Source of the DNA: an uncultured Paracoccaceae bacterium
GTDB taxonomy: Bacteria; Pseudomonadota; Alphaproteobacteria; Rhodobacterales; Rhodobacteraceae
NCBI GenBank assembly: GCA_947500775.1
Contig: CANMTD010000001.1
Coordinates: 1-64,000, forward strand
DNA length: 64,000 bases
Direction of reading: 5' to 3'
Shown here: positions 18,332-26,318 of the stretch, in pieces
How positions within the stretch are numbered: position 1 is the first letter of the stretch
Layout: each line of letters begins with the position of its first letter
The notes under the pieces: generated by a model
Database searches by the model: none
What the model saw: the letters and a program-made list of their open reading frames with translations, nothing else
Told to the model about the DNA's origin: nothing
Position numbers and translations under genes: made by a program

Positions 18332-19171
18332 ATGCGCTTTGTTCCAACGATCATTCTGGCGTTTGCAATCATTCTTGCACCGGTGATCTGGTATCTGTTT
18401 CCGATTGTCTTTTCCATGGAAGAAACCTTTGACGGCCCCGCGGTCGACAGCGGCGCGCGGATCGAGATTGAGATGCTGCGCCAGCAGATGGAAGATGTGC
18501 AATCCAAACTGAACGCCCTGCAGACCGAGGTTGCGCGCCTGCCCTCGGGCGGATCGGCCCCCTTGCTGGCCCCCGGCCCCGGTGACGATGCGGAAATGCC
18601 GCGCACTGGCCCCAATGCGATTATCGATGCCTACGCGCAGGTGGTGCTGATCGCCAACAGGCGCAATGTAAACAAAGGGTTGAAGGTTGCCGGACCGGAT
18701 TATCTGGAGGCGAAACTGGGCCGCCCGCGTGATACGCTTAGCGATACATGCGAGGCGATGACCAACCCGAACCTGTCCAGCCGGCTGGTTCTGGAAGAGG
18801 TCGGCCCGATCCGCGTGCGGATGTTACAGCCCGCCGTCGATTCCCTGCGCCGCGTCTTTGAGAATGTCCGCGCGACGGACCCGGATCTGTACGAACGCAT
18901 CTCGACCGCCGGGTCCCTATGCGTGCGTCGGATCAGGGGCACACAAAACCGGCTGTCCACCCACAGCTACGGGTTGGCGGTGGACCTGAACATTGACGGG
19001 CATCTGGATACTTTGGGCGATGGGCGTACCCAGCTTGGTCTGACCATTCTGGCCGATTTCTTCCATACCGAAGGCTGGGTCTGGGGCGCGGGATTCACCC
19101 GCGAGGACAGCATGCATTTCGAAATCAGCCGCAAACAGCTGGATCAGTGGCTGGCCGACGGGACCATGTAA
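18332..19171 (+). CDS. Membrane-anchored M15-type D,D-/L,D-carboxypeptidase-like protein
   Basis: 279 residues. An N-terminal membrane helix (about 4-27) is followed by a short coiled coil (45-70) and an exported catalytic domain. S-T-H-S-Y-G-L-A-V-D (His211, Asp218) and E-D-S-M-H-F-E (His262) reproduce the zinc ligands and S-x-H-x-x-G-x-A-x-D signature of peptidase family M15, which cuts peptidoglycan stem peptides. It is probably a periplasmic cell-wall enzyme. The position next to the T6SS suggests either local wall remodelling for the apparatus or an anchored effector-like activity, but nothing decides between them. ATG 18332 follows a TTG at 18329 that is the less likely start. Confidence 0.8.
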   Translation: MRFVPTIILAFAIILAPVIWYLFPIVFSMEETFDGPAVDSGARIEIEMLRQQMEDVQSKLNALQTEVARLPSGGSAPLLAPGPGDDAEMPRTGPNAIIDAYAQVVLIANRRNVNKGLKVAGPDYLEAKLGRPRDTLSDTCEAMTNPNLSSRLVLEEVGPIRVRMLQPAVDSLRRVFENVRATDPDLYERISTAGSLCVRRIRGTQNRLSTHSYGLAVDLNIDGHLDTLGDGRTQLGLTILADFFHTEGWVWGAGFTREDSMHFEISRKQLDQWLADGTM

Positions 19172-19239
19172 TTCCCGCCTTTTGCGCAGGAATAGTGTAA
19201 CAATCCGTCATCGTTTTTTGCATTTTTGGGGCGCGCGGC

Positions 19240-20340
19240 ATGCCTGATCGACTTTATGAATATCGCGAAATCCGGATGCTGCATCTGGAACCGACGGCCA
19301 AATGTCAGGCCGCCTGCCCGATGTGTGGCCGCAACCTGCGCGGGGGACGTACCCGCGCCAACCTGCCGCTGGACGAAATCACGATCGACGACTTCAAGGC
19401 ATGGTTTTCGCAAGAGTTCCTGCAACAACTGAACACCCTCTTCATGTGCGGTAATTTCGGCGATCCGATCACCGCACAGGATTGCCTTGCGATGTTCGCC
19501 CATGCGCGGGCGGCAAGCGGGTCGCTGAATCTGGCCATGAACACCAACGGCAGCGCCCGGAATGCGGCGTTCTGGACCGGGCTGGCGCATCTGGGCGTGA
19601 CCGTCCGCTTTGCGCTGGACGGCGCAACCGCCGAAAGCCATGTCAGATACCGCCGCCACACCCGGTTTGATGCCATCCTGAAGAACGCCCAGACCTTCAT
19701 CGATGCGGGCGGCAAGGCGGTTTGGGAAATGCTGGTGTTCAAACACAGCCAGCACGAGGTGCCAGAGGCCGAACGTATGGCCACTGAAATGGGGTTTTCG
19801 CAATTCGTGCTGAAATCGACCAACCGGTTCTATGACGCGGTGCAGGTGGTGCAGGATGAAACCGGCGCGCAGGTCGATACCCTGCGCCCCAGCGATGCCT
19901 ACCCCGCGCCGATCCTTGGCAACCGACCGTCAGAACACGCGCTGAACACCTGCGGGATTTCCTGCAAGGTCAGCGCGCAGAAATCGCTTTATGTCGCGTC
20001 TTCGGGGATGGTTTTCCCCTGCTGCTGGCTGGGCGGGCCGATGATTGACAAACCGGGCCTGCCCGACAGCCGTTTTCACGACCCCCATATGTCCAATCAA
20101 TTGCAGGTCTATCATGACCTGATCGGGATGATGGGGCAGGATAACCTGAGCTTGCACAAGACCCCCCTGCCGGTCATCGTGAACCGGTATTTTCCGCATT
20201 TCGCCCGCCGCTGGGCGCCCGATGACAAACGCCTGATGAAATGCGCGCAGATTTGCGGAAAAACCGGCATTGATCCGTTTGAATCGACCTTCGTGGATAA
20301 AAAATCTTTGGCCGAGGCGGGCAATCCTAGCGCCGGATAA
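19240..20340 (+). CDS. Radical SAM/SPASM-like protein
   Basis: 366 residues. Cys22, Cys26 and Cys29 form the C-x3-C-x2-C motif that binds the SAM-cleaving 4Fe-4S cluster; G-N-F-G-D-P-I follows where the GGE-like element is expected. The C-terminal third has further Cys groups (C-G-I-S-C, F-P-C-C-W and C-A-Q-I-C-G) suggestive of an auxiliary SPASM/twitch cluster. Such enzymes modify peptides, sugars or cofactors; the substrate cannot be predicted. It ends by overlapping 14 bases tail to tail with the double glycosyltransferase gene. No small precursor peptide gene was seen directly beside it. Confidence 0.85.
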   Translation: MPDRLYEYREIRMLHLEPTAKCQAACPMCGRNLRGGRTRANLPLDEITIDDFKAWFSQEFLQQLNTLFMCGNFGDPITAQDCLAMFAHARAASGSLNLAMNTNGSARNAAFWTGLAHLGVTVRFALDGATAESHVRYRRHTRFDAILKNAQTFIDAGGKAVWEMLVFKHSQHEVPEAERMATEMGFSQFVLKSTNRFYDAVQVVQDETGAQVDTLRPSDAYPAPILGNRPSEHALNTCGISCKVSAQKSLYVASSGMVFPCCWLGGPMIDKPGLPDSRFHDPHMSNQLQVYHDLIGMMGQDNLSLHKTPLPVIVNRYFPHFARRWAPDDKRLMKCAQICGKTGIDPFESTFVDKKSLAEAGNPSAG

Positions 20341-22486
20341 AGGCCTGATTGGCCAGAAACAGTGCCGCATTGGCCGCACCGCTGCCCATATCAAGCGCCT
20401 GACAGGCAGCGCGGATAAGGGCGCGCTGATCCGCGATCAGCATCCGGTCCAACGCGCGGTCCAAAGCATGCGGATTGAACAGGCGACTGGCCAGCGCCAG
20501 ACCTTTCAACTCGGCATAATAGGCGCGCAGCCATTGTTCGTCCTGTTCGGGGTTTTCATTGGCAACAAAGATCGTGGGCAGGGCGGCATAGATGTTTTCA
20601 TGATAGCTGTTGTAGCCCGCCGTGCTGACCGCGAAATCAAAGGCTGCCAGAAACTTCGAAATGGGAAATTCGCGGATCTGGCCGACGCCGGGCGGCAGGG
20701 CCGTGCTGTCGTTCCGGATCAGCCATTCGGCATTCACGACCGACAGACCCGGGCGGCCCAGCAGTTTGGTGAACACCTGCTGGCGCACTGCCGACAGATC
20801 AAAGTTATTCTCGGACCCAAGCTGCAACAGCACGGCAACATCGCCTTCGGGCAATCCCAGATGGGCCCGCGCCTCGTCCCGCGACAGGGCCTCGTCCCGG
20901 TCCAGATAACGGATCGGCGGCACCATCACGGTTTTGTCCCGATCCTCGCGGGTCAGGCCGCGATCCATGACGCCCGCAACCTCGCCCGGTTCGATCACCG
21001 CGTCGAACATCGGGCGTTGTTTTATGTGATTGCTGCCTGCACCGGGGGCCCACATGGCGCGCCGCAACCAGACCTTCCACATCTGCGGGAAGGTATCGAA
21101 GGCATCCGTCATGCCGGGGTAGGGCACGTTCCCGTCGAACACGAAGATGCGGGGTTGATGGTGGCCCAGCAACTCGGTGATTTCCCTGGTCAGATAGCTG
21201 CTCCAGTGATTGTATTTCAGCCCGATTGAGCGGTGATAGGGAATATATTCGCAGTCGATTCCGTCCAGCGCGCTGACCCCGAACGCCTTGGACATCGACA
21301 CCATCACCGGCGTGATGTGATCGGGCAGACGACGCGCCACGGCCAGCGCGCGGGTCAGATGGCCCATGCCGATCCCGTTCGAGGTCAGAAACAGGATTTT
21401 GCCGTTGGCGCCCTTGCCCGCCGGGGCGGGCAGTTTCGCCCCCTCTGGCGGACCGATCAGCCGCCGCACCCGTTCGGCCCCGTGATCCAGACCGAAATGT
21501 TCGCGGACAAAGGCAACGCCCCGCGCCGATTGCCGGGCGTATTCCACCGGGTTGCGGTGCAGGGTCTGCACGACCTGCGCAACCTGATCGGGCGTGCAAT
21601 AGACGGCGGCATCCTGAAACAGCGGGCGGAAATAGCCGGGCAATATCGCCACCGCGCCCGAGGCGATCGCCTCTAGCACCGACCGGCCAAAGGCCTCGAC
21701 CCAGATGTCGCTGTGGAAATAGACGAAGAAATCGATGCTGCCCAGAAAGGATCTCACGGGTGCTGCATCAAACGGCAGGATTTGCCAGTTGGGCGGGCGT
21801 TGGCCCACCACATCGTCCTGTTCGGCGCCATAGCCCATCAGCCGCACGGTGATCTGATCGCTGTCGGGGTAGGCCCGCAGGAACCGTTCCCGGGTCTCGG
21901 GCCATTTCTGCGGATCGGGGCGGCTGTGGCGTCCGACGACCGGTTTGGCCGACAAAAACCCGCTGCGTTCCAGCGCGAAATCATCGGGATCAAGGATATT
22001 CAGCCAGTCGTCCGGCGTCAGTTCAGGGCAATTGGCGATCCTGGCAAAGGCTTTGCGCACCTGCGGGCCGACCGGCGCCCAGGCCACCCTGCCGCACAGA
22101 TCGGTCAGAATCCGGTCGATCTGGGCGACGTCGTAATTGGCATTTCCGAACCCATCCACGGGCGGGTGATGCACGATCAGGTGAAACAGATCCGCCGTGA
22201 TGTTCCAGCGGTCCTTTGGATAGGCCGCGAAAACCTGCGGGTGATGCAGCAGACACAGGCGCGCCTTGACCGGCGTGTCGTAAGGGACCAGCACGGCCTG
22301 ACCCTGTTGCACCACCTTCTGGATGGTCTTGTTCAACGGATGCGGAAACCGCAGGATGGTGCCCGCCACGGGCATCAGCCCGACCGTATATCCGGCCTGC
22401 GCCAATGCGGTGATGTCCGAGGCCGCCGAAGTTGACGTTCCCCCCGGAAAGCGCAGATCGCCAACTATGAGAACGTCAAACTTCAA
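20327..22486 (-). CDS. Two-domain glycosyltransferase (GT4-like plus MurG/GT28-like)
   Basis: About 719 residues. The N-terminal half has a GT-B organisation with E-A-F-G-R-S-V-L-E-A near residues 285-295, the E-x7-E-type signature of GT4 enzymes. The second half starts a new Rossmann domain with S-N-G-I-G-M-G-H-L-T-R-A-L-A near 395, as in GT28/MurG-like transferases, and later S-T-A-G-Y-N-S-Y-H-E-N, a likely nucleotide-sugar site. Both halves look complete, so this is a fusion of two transferases. The start is uncertain: TTG at 22486 (or 22492) gives K-F-D-V-L-I-V-G-D directly; ATG 22549 would add a poorly folded leader and approach the divergent gene. Confidence 0.75.
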   Translation of the reverse strand: MKFDVLIVGDLRFPGGTSTSAASDITALAQAGYTVGLMPVAGTILRFPHPLNKTIQKVVQQGQAVLVPYDTPVKARLCLLHHPQVFAAYPKDRWNITADLFHLIVHHPPVDGFGNANYDVAQIDRILTDLCGRVAWAPVGPQVRKAFARIANCPELTPDDWLNILDPDDFALERSGFLSAKPVVGRHSRPDPQKWPETRERFLRAYPDSDQITVRLMGYGAEQDDVVGQRPPNWQILPFDAAPVRSFLGSIDFFVYFHSDIWVEAFGRSVLEAIASGAVAILPGYFRPLFQDAAVYCTPDQVAQVVQTLHRNPVEYARQSARGVAFVREHFGLDHGAERVRRLIGPPEGAKLPAPAGKGANGKILFLTSNGIGMGHLTRALAVARRLPDHITPVMVSMSKAFGVSALDGIDCEYIPYHRSIGLKYNHWSSYLTREITELLGHHQPRIFVFDGNVPYPGMTDAFDTFPQMWKVWLRRAMWAPGAGSNHIKQRPMFDAVIEPGEVAGVMDRGLTREDRDKTVMVPPIRYLDRDEALSRDEARAHLGLPEGDVAVLLQLGSENNFDLSAVRQQVFTKLLGRPGLSVVNAEWLIRNDSTALPPGVGQIREFPISKFLAAFDFAVSTAGYNSYHENIYAALPTIFVANENPEQDEQWLRAYYAELKGLALASRLFNPHALDRALDRMLIADQRALIRAACQALDMGSGAANAALFLANQAFIRR

Positions 22487-22578
22487 TATCAATCGCTCGA
22501 ACAAATGGTTGAAACAAAACTCAGATTGCCGGAAGCTGCGGGCCATGTCCACATTGCTGTAAGCGGAAAGCGGCACCC

Positions 22579-22998
22579 ATGGGTCTGGCAAAACGATTGG
22601 AAGAGGCGCTGGCCGCGGGGCGGCAGGCGGTTGAGCAGGCCGATGCCGCGCACCCCACCGTTCTGCCCGTCAAGGCCGAGGCGGTTCTGGCCTTTGGCCG
22701 CCGCTGGCAGGATGATCCCGATATCGACATGATCGCAGCTGTCCGGGTGCGGTCCTGGGGCGGGCAGAAAATCCTGATCACGAATTCGACCAACCTGGCC
22801 CTGTACCAGATCGACTCTGTCACAACCGAATTTGTCCCGTTGGCCGATGACGCGGACAACGGTGCCCTGCTGTACAGCAGCCGCAAGCTGGCGCTGCTGT
22901 GCGAAAAATGGAATCTTCAGAAACTGCATCCGGTGGACATCGACAGCGGGTCACATCTTGCGCAACTGCGTCGGTACGCGGGCGGCTTGCCGGATTGA
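22579..22998 (+). CDS. Hypothetical protein (139 aa)
   Basis: Soluble, no signal peptide. It opens with a short amphipathic helix rich in Ala, Glu and Arg, and has a well mixed composition with a C-terminal W-N-L-Q-K-L-H-P segment. I do not recognise the family. It is accepted as a gene because its amino-acid composition is normal while the opposite-strand frames are Arg/Pro-rich. It is divergent from the double glycosyltransferase with fewer than 100 bases between starts. Confidence 0.55.
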   Translation: MGLAKRLEEALAAGRQAVEQADAAHPTVLPVKAEAVLAFGRRWQDDPDIDMIAAVRVRSWGGQKILITNSTNLALYQIDSVTTEFVPLADDADNGALLYSSRKLALLCEKWNLQKLHPVDIDSGSHLAQLRRYAGGLPD

Positions 22999-23088
22999 CA
23001 TCTGTTTTTAGTGCGTAATTTAGCATTTTGATTGAAAAAACGCGCAAATTTTGGCACAGTGACGCCATTGTTTTAGGTATGGCGAACG

Positions 23089-23355
23089 ATGGCACGAATT
23101 ACAAAACTAGCACTTTTCTGGCGCGCATTTCTGGTGACGCTTATTGCGGGCGCACCGATGAACGGCAACCGCGCAGAGGCGAACGAAGCGGGCGATTGGG
23201 CCCGTGCGACCTCTGAGGGGACCAAAGACGCCTATATCCGATATTTGCGGCGCAATCCCGCAGGGCAGCACATCGAAGACGCGATCAACAAACTGATAGG
23301 CTTGGGAGCGGTGGCGCCGGGCGCGCCGCGTACCCGGGACGTGCAACTTTACTGA
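23089..23355 (+). CDS. Small exported protein with a single caspase-associated repeat
   Basis: 88 residues. The N-terminal ~30 residues are a likely signal peptide (hydrophobic A-F-L-V-T-L-I-A-G-A, then A-E-A-N). The rest contains W-A-R-A-T-S-E-G-T-K-D-A-Y-I-R-Y-L followed by N-P-A-G-Q-H, which resembles the short W-x-x-x-x-x-S-x-D-P-x-D-F-x-x-Y-L-x-x-Y-P-x-G module found after the catalytic domain in many bacterial caspase-like proteins, including both in this window. Function unknown. Confidence 0.6.
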   Translation: MARITKLALFWRAFLVTLIAGAPMNGNRAEANEAGDWARATSEGTKDAYIRYLRRNPAGQHIEDAINKLIGLGAVAPGAPRTRDVQLY

Positions 23356-23384
23356 TCCAATATTGATGATGTCTGGGGGTTGGA

Positions 23385-24101
23385 ATGTATTATTTTACGC
23401 ATGCAAAGGTCCGTTGGCTGACCCTGTTGTCGGCGGCTGTTTTATTGTCGGGCTGTGAATATCTGAGCTATCTGTTCAGCGGCGAAGAACGCTATACCCC
23501 GCGCGAACGGTCAACCCAGCAGGAACCGGCAGCCCAAAAGGAACCGGTAACCCGCTATGTGGCAGGACGCGCGAAAATAGGCTATGCGCCGCCCTCACGC
23601 CGCGCCAGTTCCGGGCGGGCCTTTTCGGTGGCCGGTACCACGCAGGCACAGGCGCTGCGCAACGTGGCGGCCAGCTTGCAAAAGGCCGGTTTCAGCGATG
23701 TCAGGGTCGATTCCAGCACCGGCAGCGTCACAGGCAGCGTCAATGGCGGCACGCTTCAGGATTGTGGAACGGTGATTGTGCGCGAAGGGCGTCAGCAACA
23801 TCGGTTTGAGGGCACCACGCCATTGGCCATCATTCCCTTGCCCGGTGACGATCCCACGGCGTTCCTGCGCCGCCAGTTTGCCGGATCGACGACCTTTCGG
23901 GTGATTGTCAGACCGACCAGGGCAAAACGCTTTGGCGCGCAGGTGGAAGAACAGCACACAGCGCAAATCACCCATGTCTCGGCCGACGGAACCGCCGTGG
24001 TCAGTCGCACCGCCGCAACCTATGCCCAGAACGAGGTTGGCAGCTTTGCCAGCGGCGCAAGATGTGTGTCTAAAGGGGCTTTGCAGAAGCTTTTGAACTG
24101 A
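23385..24101 (+). CDS. Predicted lipoprotein, unknown function
   Basis: 238 residues. N-terminal signal with lipobox L-L-S-G-C (Cys near residue 24). The mature part starts with a charged, Gln/Pro-rich linker and then an alpha/beta domain of about 150 residues with two Cys (D-C-G-T-V-I-V and A-R-C-V-S) that could form a disulfide. Family not recognised. The 3' end overlaps by 32 bases tail to tail with the minus-strand gene ending at 24070. Confidence 0.7.
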   Translation: MYYFTHAKVRWLTLLSAAVLLSGCEYLSYLFSGEERYTPRERSTQQEPAAQKEPVTRYVAGRAKIGYAPPSRRASSGRAFSVAGTTQAQALRNVAASLQKAGFSDVRVDSSTGSVTGSVNGGTLQDCGTVIVREGRQQHRFEGTTPLAIIPLPGDDPTAFLRRQFAGSTTFRVIVRPTRAKRFGAQVEEQHTAQITHVSADGTAVVSRTAATYAQNEVGSFASGARCVSKGALQKLLN

Positions 24102-24981
24102 CCACGGTTCTGTCTCCGTCCCCCCATTGCCATGCAGCCGCTTCGCGGTACAAAGACGCGCGCGCCCTGCCCGCTTTGCCAGCCTGATCCAACAGATCGG
24201 CCAGATCGCGATACCGCGCGGCGGGGGGCAGTGCAAACACGGCGTCCTTGACCATCCTGCTTTCCCCCGGTGACAGGGCAAAGACGGTAAAATCGGTATC
24301 CAGCCGGACCTGGCGGCACAGATCAACGGCGCGCTGGGCGCGCAATGCGGTATCGGCCAGGGCGGTATCTTCCAGTGTTTGTGCCGTGTGCGGGTCGTAT
24401 TTTTCCAGCAGCGCATGGCAGGCGCCCATGATCCATCCGGTACCGTATTGGGCATCGGCCCCAATTGATGCGCGCAGCACGAGGTTGCTCATGCCGGTCT
24501 GCGTATCGGCCTGTGGCATCAATTCCCGGGTCGCTTTAAACCCGTTTTCAAAGGCGGTTCTGGCATCCGGGTTGCAATACCATTGCGCCATTGCCGTGGG
24601 GATCACCGCCCCGGGTCGCGGCAGAGAGGCGGATGCCGCCACTGCGGCGATCAACACGTCGCGGGGCCATACTGCCGGGCCGCTGATATCGGTGAATTCT
24701 TCGGTGACCGTGTTGCGGCAAAGATAGGCATAGGGTTGCTGCAATCCGGCCAGAACTGGATCAAGCGACAGCGACGGCAACGCCGAATAGGGCAACGTAT
24801 CGGCAGCGATGACCAGAACATGGTCTTCAGTCATCCGGTTCAGCGCATCAGCCTGTGCAGCGGCGTCTGCCGGATCAACCTGCACGGCCTGTGGCAGGTA
24901 TTTCTGCACCCGCAACAGGGCCGGACCCGACACTGACGTCGGCGCCCGCCACAGACAGGGAAGATCGGCGAGACACGTCAT
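24070..24981 (-). CDS. Hypothetical protein related to the upstream glycosyltransferase-like protein
   Basis: About 303 residues, cytoplasmic. The start ATG at 24981 overlaps the stop of the preceding gene (ATGA), showing tight coupling; a GTG nine bases earlier is possible. It shares local features with that neighbour: V-L-V-I-A-A-D-T-L against V-D-A-D-T-L, V-W-P-R in both, and a G-W-I-M-G-A / D-W-M-I-Y-G-A element in equivalent order. I infer a degenerate or partner glycosyltransferase-like fold; the family is not recognised and the DxD-type motif is absent. Confidence 0.6.
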   Translation of the reverse strand: MTCLADLPCLWRAPTSVSGPALLRVQKYLPQAVQVDPADAAAQADALNRMTEDHVLVIAADTLPYSALPSLSLDPVLAGLQQPYAYLCRNTVTEEFTDISGPAVWPRDVLIAAVAASASLPRPGAVIPTAMAQWYCNPDARTAFENGFKATRELMPQADTQTGMSNLVLRASIGADAQYGTGWIMGACHALLEKYDPHTAQTLEDTALADTALRAQRAVDLCRQVRLDTDFTVFALSPGESRMVKDAVFALPPAARYRDLADLLDQAGKAGRARASLYREAAAWQWGDGDRTVVSSKASAKPL

Positions 24982-26282
24982 GTATCGCACCGGGGTTGCG
25001 GCACCGGATCCGGCGGGTCGAAACCACGTTCTTTTGACAGGTCAACCAAGGCATCAATCCGGGCGGTCAGCGCCGGCGTGGGCGGGTCCGTTTCCGCCAG
25101 CAAGGTGGCCAGATGGAAAGGCGCAAACCGATTGTCTTTTGTAATCGCGATTTCGTAATTCTGTTGCGCGGCGGCCAGATCGACCGGCCCGCCCTGTCCC
25201 AGATGCTGCATCCGGGCGATGTTGTTGTACGAAGCCGATAGGTTCAGAATGGTTCCCACATCGAACATCCGGCGCGCGGTTTCGGGGTCTTTCGGCAGGT
25301 ACTGACCTTTCAGATACATGAACCCCATGGCGTCCACGACGGATGGCGAACGCGCCTCTTCGATGTGTTCGGCGACAAAGCGGCTGACCTCGGCCTGTGG
25401 GCTGACGATCTCGAAGCCCAGTTCATCCTGAATGCGCTGTGCCACACCATCGCTTTCAGCCCTTAGCGCGTCCACGTCCCAAGTGATATCACTGTATCTG
25501 CTGGTGCCGCTGCGCCCGTTCAACCGGGGCAGCACCGTGTCGGTCCACAGTCGGTTGAACCAATCAAAATCATTGATGTTGTTTCGGTCCCAATCGCCCA
25601 GATGGTTGGCCAGAACGCCCAGCCTTGCACCATAGATCATCCAGTCGCCGTTGGGTGCGTGCCCGCCGACGCTGCAACAGACCCGGAGTCGCCTCAGTTG
25701 CGGGTAGGTCAAGTGATCCATGAACCCGCGCCCGCGAAAGCTATGTTCGTGCGGTGTGCTCAGACGTATCCCTTCGCGGTATCCCCAGCGAAAGCCGTGC
25801 AGCGGCGTTTCTGCCGGATGGGTGGTCGAATAGATCTCGGGCAATTGAATGCCATAGCCACCTGAATTGGTTTCGCGGTTGCGGCCGATTTCGTGATCGA
25901 CGGAATAGACGCCCTTTGGCGCGGCCTCATGCGTGCGCATGTCGCGCACCAGTGACCGGGGCCAGACCTTGACCGATCCGTTGCCATAGGACAGCCCGTT
26001 CACCGCATTGCGGCTGGCCCATTCGATGCGGCAGCGTTCGTTCAGGTATTCGGGGGGAATGGTCACGTCGAAAAACGCAGGGTCCACCAATGTGTCGGCG
26101 TCCACGGTGATGAACCATTGCGCGCCCGCCTTTTCGGCGGCGGCCTTGTGGCAGGCATCCAGCCCCTTGACCCCATGCACCCGCTGCGCGCCGGGGGCCT
26201 TGGACAGCAGATCGGCATAGAATTCATCGGCCCATGGTTCATCATAGGACAGGAACACCACCGGGATATCAGCGACTTTCAT
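24978..26282 (-). CDS. Glycosyltransferase-like protein (GT-A fold)
   Basis: 434 residues. The N-terminal half has a GT-A-like core: V-F-L-S-Y-D-E-P, then W-F-I-T-V-D-A-D-T-L-V-D-P with a D-x-D metal motif. The C-terminal ~130 residues include Y-N-N-I-A-R-M-Q-H-L-G-Q-G and D-L-A-A-A-Q-Q-N-Y-E-I-A, like one or two Sel1-type helical repeats, echoing the Sel1-rich caspase-like protein encoded immediately upstream on the same strand (36-bp gap). Acceptor unknown. Confidence 0.65.
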   Translation of the reverse strand: MKVADIPVVFLSYDEPWADEFYADLLSKAPGAQRVHGVKGLDACHKAAAEKAGAQWFITVDADTLVDPAFFDVTIPPEYLNERCRIEWASRNAVNGLSYGNGSVKVWPRSLVRDMRTHEAAPKGVYSVDHEIGRNRETNSGGYGIQLPEIYSTTHPAETPLHGFRWGYREGIRLSTPHEHSFRGRGFMDHLTYPQLRRLRVCCSVGGHAPNGDWMIYGARLGVLANHLGDWDRNNINDFDWFNRLWTDTVLPRLNGRSGTSRYSDITWDVDALRAESDGVAQRIQDELGFEIVSPQAEVSRFVAEHIEEARSPSVVDAMGFMYLKGQYLPKDPETARRMFDVGTILNLSASYNNIARMQHLGQGGPVDLAAAQQNYEIAITKDNRFAPFHLATLLAETDPPTPALTARIDALVDLSKERGFDPPDPVPQPRCDT

Positions 26283-26318
26283 CAGTGTTCTGCGGCCCGT
26301 ATTGCGGTGGATTGGGGA

